From Aquella oligotrophica (GTDB lineage: Bacteria; Pseudomonadota; Gammaproteobacteria; Burkholderiales; UBA11063): a stretch of DNA of 64,000 nt. Shown in pieces: positions 1 through 7,831 of the stretch. The translations under genes and the position numbers were made by a program. The notes below the pieces were generated by a model. It saw only the letters and a program-made list of their open reading frames with translations, ran no database searches and was not told the DNA's origin. Position 1 is the first letter of the stretch. Each line of letters starts with the position of its first letter. Where the stretch lies: the NCBI RefSeq assembly GCF_002892535.1, contig NZ_CP024847.1:434001-498000 (forward strand), given 5' to 3'.

Positions 1-1
1 A

Positions 2-1573
2 ATTAGTGGTGAATCTTTAGCAGTAGTTAAAAAGATTACCAAGAAACAGAAAAAGAAAAATCCAACGGCGCCCTTTATTACATCTAGTTTACAGATAGAG
101 GCTTCACGGCAGCTAGGCTTTGCAACTGATCGAACCATGAAAATAGCGCAAGGACTTTATGAGGGAATCCAGTTAGGGAGTGAGACGGTTGGGCTTATCA
201 CCTATATGCGTACTGACTCAATTCAGTTGTCGGAAACGGCGATTGCTGAAATTCGCGAATACATCGGTGCTAATTTTGAAGGTGAATATTTACCTGCCAA
301 ACCAAATGTTTTTACTCGTAAATCTAAAAATGCTCAGGAAGCCCATGAGGCAATCAGACCAACTTCAATTTATCGCACTCCTGAATCGGTAAAAGCATTC
401 CTCAATGCTGATCAGTATAAGCTGTATGAATTAATCTGGCGAAGAACCTTAGCTAGCCAAGTAACTGCGGCAGTACTTGATACTACTGCGATTGATTTAG
501 TTGTTCGGGATACTACATTTCGAGCAAATGGAGTCATGGTTAATTTTGATGGTTTCATGAAGGTTTATCAAGAAATCATTGAAGACGAAGTAAACGAAGA
601 TCAGGAAGCTAGGTTGCCAGAGTTAAGCGAAGGCGAGGAAGTTCCTATTGATAGTCTTGAGATTAGTGCTCATCAGACTGAACCTAAACCACGTTATACA
701 GAAGCTTCATTGATTAAAGCTCTGGAAGAGTTAGGTATCGGGCGGCCCTCAACCTATGTACCAATCATTGCTACTTTGAAAAAGCGTGAGTATGTGGTAA
801 TGGATAAAAAGAGATTTGTGCCTACCGATATTGGTATGGTAGTAAGCCAGTTTCTTACCAATCATTTGCCAAAATATGTTGATTTGCAATTCACTGCTAA
901 TCTGGAAGACACCCTTGATGATATCGCGTTGGGTACTAAAAATCGCTTGCCAGTTCTGGATGTATTCTGGGAAGAGTTAAGCACATTAGTTAAAGAAAAG
1001 CAAAATATTTCCAAGCAAGAGCTTACCAGTGAGGTGTTGGAGGAGGATTGTCCGCAGTGTGGTAAAAAACTGATGAGTAAGATTGGGCGCTATGGTCGTT
1101 TTATCGGCTGTTCTGGTTATCCTGAATGTAATTATATGCGTAAGATTGATAAAGACGGACAAACTGAAGAGATTGTTGCGCCAGAAGAAGTACCAGATCG
1201 CGTATGTCCAAAAGATGGTGGGAAATTGCTAATCAGGAGTGGTAAATTTGGGAAATTTATCTCTTGTGCCAATTATCCAAAGTGCAAGCATATCGAAAAT
1301 ATTAATCAACCAGAGATGGAAAATGCAATTACATGTCCTGAATGTAACACGGGCAAGGTTGTTGCTAAAAAAGGGCGGTTTGGAATATTTTACTCTTGTA
1401 ATAACTATCCAACGTGTAAAACAATATTCAAGTATGAGCCAGTTAAAGAAGTTTGCCCGTCATGTTCCTATCCGGTAATGATGACGCATACAACTAAAAC
1501 TAAGGGTACACAGCATATTTGCCCTAAATGCAAGCATTCAGTAAAAGTTGCAGGTGACAGCGTTGCTAGTTAA
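2..1573 (+). CDS. topA: DNA topoisomerase I, 3' part (5' end outside window)
   Basis: Type IA topoisomerase that relaxes negative supercoils through a 5'-phosphotyrosine intermediate. The frame is open from base 2, so the gene starts before the window. The first visible ATG (137) is internal, because the family motif around PFITSSLQ lies upstream of it. The active-site tyrosine is in GLITYMRTDS (codon at 203-205). The C-terminus carries four cysteine-pair zinc-ribbon modules of the CPxCG...C(x)nYPxC type at about 1050-1540, the last one degenerate. The gene is followed by the tRNA-Tyr promoter. Identity is secure; only the N-terminal part is missing. Confidence 0.96.
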   Translation: MSGESLAVVKKITKKQKKKNPTAPFITSSLQIEASRQLGFATDRTMKIAQGLYEGIQLGSETVGLITYMRTDSIQLSETAIAEIREYIGANFEGEYLPAKPNVFTRKSKNAQEAHEAIRPTSIYRTPESVKAFLNADQYKLYELIWRRTLASQVTAAVLDTTAIDLVVRDTTFRANGVMVNFDGFMKVYQEIIEDEVNEDQEARLPELSEGEEVPIDSLEISAHQTEPKPRYTEASLIKALEELGIGRPSTYVPIIATLKKREYVVMDKKRFVPTDIGMVVSQFLTNHLPKYVDLQFTANLEDTLDDIALGTKNRLPVLDVFWEELSTLVKEKQNISKQELTSEVLEEDCPQCGKKLMSKIGRYGRFIGCSGYPECNYMRKIDKDGQTEEIVAPEEVPDRVCPKDGGKLLIRSGKFGKFISCANYPKCKHIENINQPEMENAITCPECNTGKVVAKKGRFGIFYSCNNYPTCKTIFKYEPVKEVCPSCSYPVMMTHTTKTKGTQHICPKCKHSVKVAGDSVAS

Positions 1574-1639
1574 TTTACTGATTTGTAATGTAATTGAATG
1601 GTGGGTGTAAAAAACTCTGAAAATAAAGTAAATAATAAC

Positions 1640-1668
1640 TTGACGTTGTAGTTGCTTTCAGTTAAAAT
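1640..1668 (+). promoter_or_regulatory. Putative sigma70 promoter of the tRNA-Tyr/tuf block
   Basis: TTGACG at 1640-1645, a 17-bp spacer, then TAAAAT at 1663-1668. It ends 15 bp before the first base of tRNA-Tyr, which is ordinary placement for a stable-RNA promoter. Confidence 0.6.
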
Positions 1669-1683
1669 AACCACCTCGTCAAT

Positions 1684-1769
1684 GGAGAGGTTACCCAAGC
1701 GGTCAACGGGTCCGGACTGTAAATCCGGCGGCAATGCCTTCGCAGGTTCGAATCCTGCCCCCTCCACCA
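1684..1769 (+). tRNA. tRNA-Tyr (GTA)
   Basis: An 86-nt class II tRNA with a long variable arm. The anticodon loop CTGTAAA carries GTA. The T-stem pair GCAGG/CCTGC flanks TTCGAAT, and CCA is encoded at 1767-1769. The acceptor GGAGAGG/CCCCTCC has one A-C mismatch. It is first in a Tyr-Gly-Thr-tuf block, as in many proteobacteria. Confidence 0.95.
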
Positions 1770-1803
1770 CCGACAACTAAGTGCGAAAAATATCAAAAAA
1801 TTC

Positions 1804-1832
1804 TTGCAAAAAAATAAACTATATATTAGAAT
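1804..1832 (+). promoter_or_regulatory. Putative promoter for tRNA-Gly/tRNA-Thr/tuf
   Basis: TTGCAA at 1804-1809, a 17-bp spacer, TAGAAT at 1827-1832, 27 bp before tRNA-Gly. It could add transcription to the tRNA-tuf unit independently of the upstream promoter. Confidence 0.4.
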
Positions 1833-1859
1833 CATGCCAGAATAAAATTTGAGGTTCGT

Positions 1860-1933
1860 GCGGGAGTAGCATAGTGGTAATGCAGAAGCCTTCCAAGCTT
1901 ATGATGAGGGTTCGATTCCCTTCTCCCGCTCCA
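1860..1933 (+). tRNA. tRNA-Gly (TCC)
   Basis: A 74-nt tRNA. The acceptor GCGGGAG pairs with CTCCCGC, followed by TCCA with encoded CCA. The anticodon loop reads CTTCCAA (TCC) and the T-loop region reads GGTTCGATTCC. It resembles the glyT of the E. coli tufB operon. Confidence 0.95.
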
Positions 1934-1960
1934 GTTTCCCAATTAAGTAAAAAATATAAA

Positions 1961-2035
<75 letters not shown>

Positions 2036-2089
2036 TAAGGTTTAGTTTAAAAATCATATTTCTATTTCAATTTTATTTGGAGTTAATAA

Positions 2090-3280
2090 ATGGCTAAAGA
2101 AAAATTTGAACGTACGAAACCGCATGTAAACGTAGGAACGATTGGTCACGTGGATCATGGAAAAACTACATTGACAGCAGCGATTACGACAATTCTGTCA
2201 AAAAAATTCGGTGGTGAAGCTAAAGGTTACGATCAAATCGATAGCACTCCAGAAGAAAAAGCACGTGGTATTACGATTAATACAGCACACGTAGAATATG
2301 AAACAGAAGGTCGTCATTACGCACACGTTGATTGTCCAGGACATGCTGATTACATCAAAAACATGATTACAGGTGCAGCACAGATGGATGGAGCTATTCT
2401 TGTAGTAGCAGCATCAGATGGTCCTATGCCACAAACACGTGAGCATATCCTTCTTGCGCGTCAAGTTGGTGTACCATACATCGTTGTATTCTTGAATAAA
2501 TGCGATATGGTTGATGATGAAGAACTTCTTGAACTAGTAGAAATGGAAGTTCGTGAGTTGTTAAGCCAGTATGAGTTCCCTGGTGATGATACACCAGTAA
2601 TTCGTGGTTCAGCTTTGAAAGCCCTTGAAGGTGATCAAGGTCAATACGGTGAGCCTGCAATTTATAAACTAGCAGAAGCTTTAGATGCTTACATTCCACA
2701 ACCAGAGCGTGCAGTAGATGGTGCATTCTTGATGCCTGTTGAAGATGTGTTCTCAATTTCAGGTCGTGGTACAGTTGTAACTGGTCGTGTAGAGCGTGGT
2801 ATTATCAAAGTAGGTGAAGAGATTGAGATCGTAGGTATCCGTGATCTTCAAAAAACAACAGTAACTGGTGTTGAGATGTTCCGTAAATTATTGGATCAAG
2901 GTCAAGCTGGTGACAACGTTGGTTTACTACTTCGTGGTACAAAACGTGAAGACGTTGAGCGTGGTCAAGTATTAGCTAAGCCAGGTTCAATCAAGCCACA
3001 TACAAAATTTGAAGCTGAAGTATATGTACTAAGCAAAGAAGAGGGTGGACGTCATACACCATTCTTCAGTAACTACCGTCCACAGTTCTACTTCCGTACA
3101 ACGGATGTAACAGGAGCAGTAGCATTACCAGAAGGTACAGAAATGGTTATGCCTGGTGATAACATTCGTATAACTGTAGAATTGATTGCACCGATTGCGA
3201 TGGAAGACGGTTTACGTTTTGCGATTCGTGAAGGTGGTCGTACAGTAGGTGCTGGTGTTGTTTCTAAAATTATTGCTTAA
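2090..3280 (+). CDS. tuf: Translation elongation factor Tu
   Basis: GTPase that delivers aminoacyl-tRNA to the ribosomal A site. It has 396 aa, the normal length. G-domain motifs are visible: GHVDHGKT (P-loop, about 19-26), the switch region around [20 protein letters not shown] and NKCDMVDD. Domains II and III follow, ending in [10 protein letters not shown]. The start is ATG after GGAG. Codon use is narrower than in neighbouring genes, as expected for a highly expressed gene. The position between tRNA-Thr and tRNA-Trp/secE matches the tufB locus of proteobacteria. Confidence 0.99.
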   Translation: MAKEKFERTKPHVNVGTIGHVDHGKTTLTAAITTILSKKFGGEAKGYDQIDSTPEEKARGITINTAHVEYETEGRHYAHVDCPGHADYIKNMITGAAQMDGAILVVAASDGPMPQTREHILLARQVGVPYIVVFLNKCDMVDDEELLELVEMEVRELLSQYEFPGDDTPVIRGSALKALEGDQGQYGEPAIYKLAEALDAYIPQPERAVDGAFLMPVEDVFSISGRGTVVTGRVERGIIKVGEEIEIVGIRDLQKTTVTGVEMFRKLLDQGQAGDNVGLLLRGTKREDVERGQVLAKPGSIKPHTKFEAEVYVLSKEEGGRHTPFFSNYRPQFYFRTTDVTGAVALPEGTEMVMPGDNIRITVELIAPIAMEDGLRFAIREGGRTVGAGVVSKIIA

Positions 3281-3295
3281 TAGTTAGAAAAATAT

Positions 3296-3371
3296 AGGTC
3301 AATAGCTCAATTGGTAGAGTATCGGTCTCCAAAACCGAGGGTTGGGGGTTCGAAGCCCTCTTGACCTGCCA
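3296..3371 (+). tRNA. tRNA-Trp (CCA)
   Basis: A 76-nt tRNA. The acceptor AGGTCAA pairs with TTGACCT, discriminator G, encoded CCA at 3369-3371. The anticodon loop TCTCCAAAA carries CCA. It starts 15 bp after the tuf stop, so it is probably processed from the tuf transcript. Confidence 0.96.
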
Positions 3372-3375
3372 AATA

Positions 3376-3409
3376 AAACAAGCCGGGACTATAACTTCCC
3401 GGCTTGTTT
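3376..3409 (+). terminator. Intrinsic terminator after tRNA-Trp
   Basis: A perfect 13-bp stem (3376-3388 with 3397-3409) around an 8-nt loop, with CCGGG in the core and a T-rich end. It closes the tRNA-tuf-tRNA unit before the secE promoter. Confidence 0.8.
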
Positions 3410-3461
3410 GTTATCTGATTTCAGATGACATATTATGTATCAAATACAAAAGTAATTAGAA

Positions 3462-3490
3462 TTGTTATAATGGCCGAATTAGTATATAAT
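3462..3490 (+). promoter_or_regulatory. Putative secE-nusG promoter
   Basis: TTGTTA at 3462-3467, a 17-bp spacer, and a consensus TATAAT at 3485-3490, 38 bp before the secE ATG. A second TATAAT-like element (3466-3471) overlaps the -35. Confidence 0.6.
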
Positions 3491-3528
3491 TCCTGCCTAT
3501 TGATTTTTATAAGAACGGTATTTACAAT

Positions 3529-3912
3529 ATGAATTCACCGGTAAAAACAGAAGAAATTAAACAGCCGAGTGTGGTATTTAATTATATATCCCTGATATTA
3601 TTGCTTCTAGGCTTAGGTTTATTTTATGGTTTAGAGTTAAATGTTTGGTTGCGTTGGGGGATATTTGTAGTATCTATTCTAGCAGCTGCTGGTACATTTT
3701 TCTTCCTTGCTCCGATGGGTATTAATTTACATGGCTATATTCGTGATTCATGGCGCGAGCTACAAAAAGTTGTATGGCCAGCAAGAAAAGAAACCATGCA
3801 ATTTACGTGGATTGTGTTTCTGTTTGTTCTAATCTTAAGTCTATTCTTATGGGCTGTAGATAGTGGCTTGGCATGGCTTCTGTATGGAGTAATCTTAGGA
3901 AAGGGCAGCTAA
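3529..3912 (+). CDS. secE: Preprotein translocase subunit SecE
   Basis: Inner-membrane clamp subunit of the SecYEG translocon. It has 127 aa, the length of the three-helix proteobacterial form. Two hydrophobic helices occupy about residues 18-70. The conserved cytoplasmic amphipathic motif RDSWRELQKVVWPARKET follows at about 72-89, then the last helix at about 92-122. The stop overlaps the nusG ATG by one base (TAATG), so translation is probably coupled. Confidence 0.95.
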   Translation: MNSPVKTEEIKQPSVVFNYISLILLLLGLGLFYGLELNVWLRWGIFVVSILAAAGTFFFLAPMGINLHGYIRDSWRELQKVVWPARKETMQFTWIVFLFVLILSLFLWAVDSGLAWLLYGVILGKGS

Positions 3913-4547
3913 TGAGTCTCGCATGGTATGTAGTACAAGTTGCTACCAATATGGAAGATAAGGTGCAGGGTTCACTGACACTTAATATTATCAAAAAAAT
4001 TAATGATTACGAATATGCTGGGCAAAAAGATAAAGCTAATCAAGTTCGCGAATCATTTGGGATCACAGCAGAACTAGCTAGCGATGCTGAGATTGATGAT
4101 TTTCTCAAGAAAAATATTATTCTAGTACCAAAAGAAAAGATTGAAGAAGTACGGAATGGTAAAAAGCGTGAAAATGATCGTAAGATCTTTCCTGGCTATG
4201 TTTTAGTTAAGATGGATTATAGTGACGAGATGGGGCTTTTAATCCGTAAAACGCCAAAAGTATCAAGTTTTATTGGGGTTGCCAAAGACTCTCGTCCAGT
4301 ACCTATTTCACAAAAAGAAGTGGATAGTATTCTACAACAAGTTAATGACTCTAAAGAAAAAGCCAAACACAAGGTTGAATTTGAAGTTGGTGAGAAAATC
4401 CGAATTGTTGATGGTCCGTTTGTTGATTTTAATGCAATCATTGAAGATGTTATTTATGATAAATTCAAGTTGCGTGTAAATGTACAGATTTTTGGACGGG
4501 AAACTTCGGTTGATTTGGAGTTTGGGCAGGTTGAAAAGCTTGGATAA
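3912..4547 (+). CDS. nusG: Transcription termination/antitermination factor NusG (with NGN insertion)
   Basis: RNA polymerase-associated elongation factor that links polymerase to Rho or the ribosome. I start it at the ATG overlapping secE, giving 211 aa; a longer in-frame start at 3873 would add residues not found in the family. The N-terminal WYVVQ opens the NGN domain. KIFPGYVLVKM and the KOW segment with VGEKIRIVDGPFVDF and IFGRE are canonical. Between the first helix and LVPKEKIEEV there are about 30 extra charged residues (about 31-68), whereas typical proteobacterial NusG is about 180 aa. rplK does not follow. Confidence 0.95.
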   Translation: MSLAWYVVQVATNMEDKVQGSLTLNIIKKINDYEYAGQKDKANQVRESFGITAELASDAEIDDFLKKNIILVPKEKIEEVRNGKKRENDRKIFPGYVLVKMDYSDEMGLLIRKTPKVSSFIGVAKDSRPVPISQKEVDSILQQVNDSKEKAKHKVEFEVGEKIRIVDGPFVDFNAIIEDVIYDKFKLRVNVQIFGRETSVDLEFGQVEKLG

Positions 4548-4550
4548 TAT

Positions 4551-4583
4551 AAAAATAGGCATCATTTAATGATGCCTATTTTT
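4551..4583. terminator. Bidirectional terminator between nusG and udg
   Basis: A near-uninterrupted 16-bp inverted repeat (4551-4566 with 4568-4583) with A-tract and T-tract flanks on both sides. It serves the convergent genes nusG (+) and udg (-) and overlaps the udg stop. Confidence 0.85.
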
Positions 4584-5457
4584 ATGACTTAAACGTTTTC
4601 ATCGCTAGCTGCAAATCAGCCCATGCGTCCTTTTTTGCTTCCGGCGTACGTAGTAAATATGATGGATGATAAGTTGCGATTACAGGGGTATCTTGGTAGT
4701 AATTAACTTTATTTCTAAGTTTACCAACCGCGAGAGTAGTTTTTAATAGAGTCTGGATGGCAAAGCGCCCAAGAGTTATTATAATATCTGGTTTTACCAT
4801 AGCAATCTGGCTAAGAAGGTAATTGCTACAGGCTGCGATTTCTTCTTCATTTGGATTTCTATTATTTGGCGGACGGCATTTGACCACATTGGCAATATAA
4901 ACATCATTTTCTGGTGATAATTGCATGGCGGTTATCATTTTATCGAGTAATTGCCCAGATGCTCCAACAAATGGTTTTCCTTGAATATCCTCCTGCTCCC
5001 CCGGACCTTCACCAATAAACATCCAGCGTGCATTCCGCTTACCACGATCGATAACAACATTTTTGCGTCCATAGCAAAGTTTACATTTTTGGCAGTTAAT
5101 GATCTGATGCTCAAGCTCTTGCCAATTATCAATTAATATCATTTTTTCTGGAGTGAGTTGAGTCGCCTGCGGGCTACTTTCATTGACTACTGGAGTGTCT
5201 TTCCTGACGATGTTTTTCTTTGATTCGCTCTCTTCTTCTAATACTGGTTTAATTAGCGGCTTCTCTTCTTCGATAATTGCTACTGGATTAATTTCCCTCA
5301 TTTCAGCATCAGGTTTTATTTTCTCTTTATTACTAATCGATCTTAGCTCAGCTTCTGGAAGTTGATTTTTTGTCCGTAGATCAGCAATTACATCAGCTTT
5401 GGGAACCCATAAATTACCAATTAATAGGGATAAAGAGTTTTGTTCAGATTTTTTCAT
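4582..5457 (-). CDS. udg: Uracil-DNA glycosylase, family 4/5-like (Fe-S)
   Basis: Removes uracil from DNA in base-excision repair. It has 291 aa. The catalytic domain is C-terminal: GEGPGEQED with PFVGASGQLLDKM (motif 1), ITLGRFAIQTLL, and ATYHPSYLLR (motif 2 with His). Cysteines suited to a 4Fe-4S cluster are in CQKCKLC and KCRPPN...AAC. The first roughly 110 residues are charged and poorly conserved, a linker-like extension also seen in betaproteobacterial homologues. It is last in a minus-strand operon and its start overlaps rimI by 4 bp. Confidence 0.9.
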   Translation of the reverse strand: MKKSEQNSLSLLIGNLWVPKADVIADLRTKNQLPEAELRSISNKEKIKPDAEMREINPVAIIEEEKPLIKPVLEEESESKKNIVRKDTPVVNESSPQATQLTPEKMILIDNWQELEHQIINCQKCKLCYGRKNVVIDRGKRNARWMFIGEGPGEQEDIQGKPFVGASGQLLDKMITAMQLSPENDVYIANVVKCRPPNNRNPNEEEIAACSNYLLSQIAMVKPDIIITLGRFAIQTLLKTTLAVGKLRNKVNYYQDTPVIATYHPSYLLRTPEAKKDAWADLQLAMKTFKS

Positions 5458-5897
5458 ATGCTTTTTGCCATTACCAGCGCATCAAAAAGTTTGCCATTTA
5501 TTCTGTAGTAGTTTTTTCGTTCTGCTATGATATTAAATCCCAGCTTATGATAAAGGTTTATTGCTGGGATATTATTAGAGCGGACTTCAAGGAAAATCTG
5601 CGTTACTCCTGAGTTTATTAGCGTATCGAATAAATGATTAAATAATTGTGATGCATAACCATTACCTTGCTCTTTAGAGGCAATACAAACTTGTAGAATC
5701 TCTGCTTCTTCAAGAACGCTACTATAGGTTATACCACCGATTAAAATATCCAACTCATCAAAAATACCCAATATATACTGGTTTTCATTATTTATCGCAT
5801 CTAGGTAGTTTTCGATTGACCATGCACTTGGATTGACCGATATATCAATTTCAGCTAGTAGCCCAACTTCTTCTGCTCCAAGTTCGCGAATTATCAT
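5454..5897 (-). CDS. rimI: Ribosomal protein alanine N-acetyltransferase-like GNAT
   Basis: A GNAT acetyltransferase of 147 aa, normal for RimI, which acetylates the N-terminus of ribosomal protein S18. The acetyl-CoA loop is seen in VCIASKEQGNGYASQLF (Q/RxxGxA type) at about 91-107. It is followed by FLEVRSNN..AINLYHKLGF, typical of RimI. The substrate is inferred from family and from the tsaB-rimI-udg order. It overlaps both neighbours at start or stop, so translational coupling is likely. Confidence 0.88.
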   Translation of the reverse strand: MIIRELGAEEVGLLAEIDISVNPSAWSIENYLDAINNENQYILGIFDELDILIGGITYSSVLEEAEILQVCIASKEQGNGYASQLFNHLFDTLINSGVTQIFLEVRSNNIPAINLYHKLGFNIIAERKNYYRINGKLFDALVMAKSI

Positions 5898-6598
5898 TAT
5901 TGGGCTTTGCTCTTTTTTTGCTCGTCAAGATTCAAGGCTACTTTATCGCGGATATACATCAAATCAGCATTTTTACAATCAAAGCGTTGATAGCGTCCAT
6001 GATTACATAGTTCCAGCATTCTTGAAGCATCCGGATATTCCTGATGCAGATATGCAAATTTATTGCTTAAAGTAGTGGTCTTATCAAGATAGGCTGGGAT
6101 ACCATTACCCGTAATCCAGCAATTATCAGAGTTTAGTACAGTATCGCTTTCCAAAATTTGAATAATTTCTTCTGGTGGTATCAGGCACGGATTAATTCGG
6201 TAACTAAAATCCTCTTGATTGATTACGGCAAAATATACTTGATTTAGACGTGCATCTAAAGCTACCGCAAGAAAACGATATTTCTGACTTTCCGGACAAG
6301 TATAAAGCAAAAAAGATGGAATTGCTGCCAGAGGGGTATTATTGCTATAAGCAAGCCCCAATGCACAGCCTAAACCAATTCTAAGCCCGGTAAAAGCTCC
6401 TGGTCCATAGTTATAGGCAATCATATCCAGCTCTGAGACTGAATCTAATTGGACTTTTTTTAAAATATTATCAATTTCTGGTAAGATAAATTCAGAATGG
6501 CGATTACCTGCTTTAATCATGGATTTTTCAGTATTTGTAGCTGATTGTGCCCCTAATACCAGAAACTCGTTAGAGCTGTCTATTGTTAGAATATTCAT
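5897..6598 (-). CDS. tsaB: tRNA threonylcarbamoyladenosine biosynthesis protein TsaB
   Basis: Non-catalytic ASKHA-fold partner of TsaD in t6A37 formation of ANN-decoding tRNAs. It has 233 aa. The N-terminus MNILTIDSSNEFLVLG matches the family opening. The conserved segment YNYGPGAFTGLRIGLGCALGLAY (about 63-85, xGPGSFTGLRIG type) is diagnostic. It shares one base with the upstream acetate-kinase-like gene and one with rimI, which implies tight coupling. Confidence 0.93.
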   Translation of the reverse strand: MNILTIDSSNEFLVLGAQSATNTEKSMIKAGNRHSEFILPEIDNILKKVQLDSVSELDMIAYNYGPGAFTGLRIGLGCALGLAYSNNTPLAAIPSFLLYTCPESQKYRFLAVALDARLNQVYFAVINQEDFSYRINPCLIPPEEIIQILESDTVLNSDNCWITGNGIPAYLDKTTTLSNKFAYLHQEYPDASRMLELCNHGRYQRFDCKNADLMYIRDKVALNLDEQKKSKAQ

Positions 6599-7758
6599 TA
6601 CATTCGATCTAATAATTGATACAGCATGCCATCAAGTGGTGAAGCCTGAATTGCATAGACTTCAACTTTGCTACTTTTTTTACTGATTTTAAATTTATTT
6701 TCTGCATTGTTTTTATTACCCAATTCGACACCAAGCCATTCCAGTTGCTCACATATACTACCTCGGATTTGTGGATCCAAGGCAGCAATTTTACCAGTAA
6801 ATACAATGCCATGAAGACCTTTCATTATTGCTGCTAATTTACCGATTGTAGCAATTAGCTGGTTAAAATAATAATTACCCAAGATTTTTATCGCTGGCTC
6901 ATCAGATTTTATGATTTCTAAGATTGATTTATTTGGAATATCTAGCTGAGATAAATTTAACTTTGCAAATAAATTAGATATTTGCGTAGGCTTTGCCTCA
7001 ATTATTAGCGCAAGTTGTGGATCGATAAGTCCACATGACTTAAAGTTAAGTAATTCATCATGGATGAAGCTTGCGGTAGAATAAACACTTTTATTATTTT
7101 TAACCGCACAAATAATTGTTTCTGTGGCGTCTATATCAATGAATAACCATTTGCCTTTTGCTATTTTCTTTTCGGTAATGTCATTAAGGCGCTGATTTAT
7201 TGCTGCAAATAATAAGCCATTTTTACCATAATTTCTGGCAAATTCCCTAGTATATTCAAGGCTTGGTAGTAGCATTTTATGCGTATTGGAGATGGTAGCG
7301 TGAAATGCTGTTTCAAATGAAGCGTAGTGTTTTGCTTTGGGAAACATGTTTAATAATGTTTTGGTTAATTCAAGGTCAGCTTCTTGATCTCCGGGTGCGA
7401 GAATTGAGTATTCAGCTAGCTTTTCAATTGCCTGTTCGCTTAATAATGTGATTTCATTAAAAGTATCTCCCCCATGGCTTATTTTATTGACAATTATGGA
7501 GTGCTCTTTATTAATGAGTGGAGAATTAGCAACTAGTAATTGAAAATCTATATGACTCTTTAGTAGGTCATTCTCTAAGTCATTACGTATTTCATCATGG
7601 TTTTTTTTATTTTGTGAGTTAATTTCCGTAAAATTAACTGCAGCAAAATTGCTAAAATCGATTTTGCCATTTAGTTGCAGACTATATTTTTTTTGGAAAA
7701 ATTTATAAATCTGATAATTAATAATCCTGCCATTACGGTGGATAAGCAATATCAGCAT
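6598..7758 (-). CDS. Acetate kinase homologue lacking catalytic residues (pseudoenzyme?)
   Basis: The 386-aa protein follows the acetate kinase fold from end to end. Visible anchors are a beta-strand start LILLIHRNG, KISHGGDTF (93-100, compare HRVVHGGE), FETAFHAT (148-155, compare FDTAFHQT), GIVFTGKIA (317-325, compare VFTGGIGE) and EQLEWLGVEL. Many active-site features are changed. The N/S-rich N-terminal phosphate loop is absent, the HGTSH histidine region reads LLFAAIN, the catalytic arginine segment TSMGxTPLEG is not recognisable, and the C-terminal NEE motif is gone. An acetyl-phosphate role is therefore unlikely. It has a GGAG site and its own -10, and overlaps tsaB, another ASKHA protein. 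Function unknown. Confidence 0.72.
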   Translation of the reverse strand: MLILLIHRNGRIINYQIYKFFQKKYSLQLNGKIDFSNFAAVNFTEINSQNKKNHDEIRNDLENDLLKSHIDFQLLVANSPLINKEHSIIVNKISHGGDTFNEITLLSEQAIEKLAEYSILAPGDQEADLELTKTLLNMFPKAKHYASFETAFHATISNTHKMLLPSLEYTREFARNYGKNGLLFAAINQRLNDITEKKIAKGKWLFIDIDATETIICAVKNNKSVYSTASFIHDELLNFKSCGLIDPQLALIIEAKPTQISNLFAKLNLSQLDIPNKSILEIIKSDEPAIKILGNYYFNQLIATIGKLAAIMKGLHGIVFTGKIAALDPQIRGSICEQLEWLGVELGNKNNAENKFKISKKSSKVEVYAIQASPLDGMLYQLLDRM

Positions 7759-7790
7759 TTTATTCTCCGGTATGTTTTTGTGGTGTGTAT

Positions 7791-7818
7791 ATTATAAATC
7801 ATTTTGACTATCAGTAAA
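7791..7818 (-). promoter_or_regulatory. Putative promoter of acetate-kinase-like/tsaB/rimI/udg operon
   Basis: On the minus strand TTTACT (7818-7813), a 16-bp spacer and a consensus TATAAT (7796-7791), 33 bp before the ATG. It lies in the 73-bp gap after hemW, so the four downstream genes need not depend on read-through. Confidence 0.45.
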
Positions 7819-7831
7819 TTATTTGCTGGAA

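Noticed and set aside
2424-2756. A 110-codon open frame on the minus strand opposite tuf
   Set aside because: It lies wholly inside tuf, has no plausible ribosome site or protein-like sequence, and such antisense frames follow from the biased codon use of tuf.
6598-7758. Annotation as a functional acetate kinase
   Set aside because: Several catalytic positions that can be placed by eye are replaced, so the enzymatic name would mislead.
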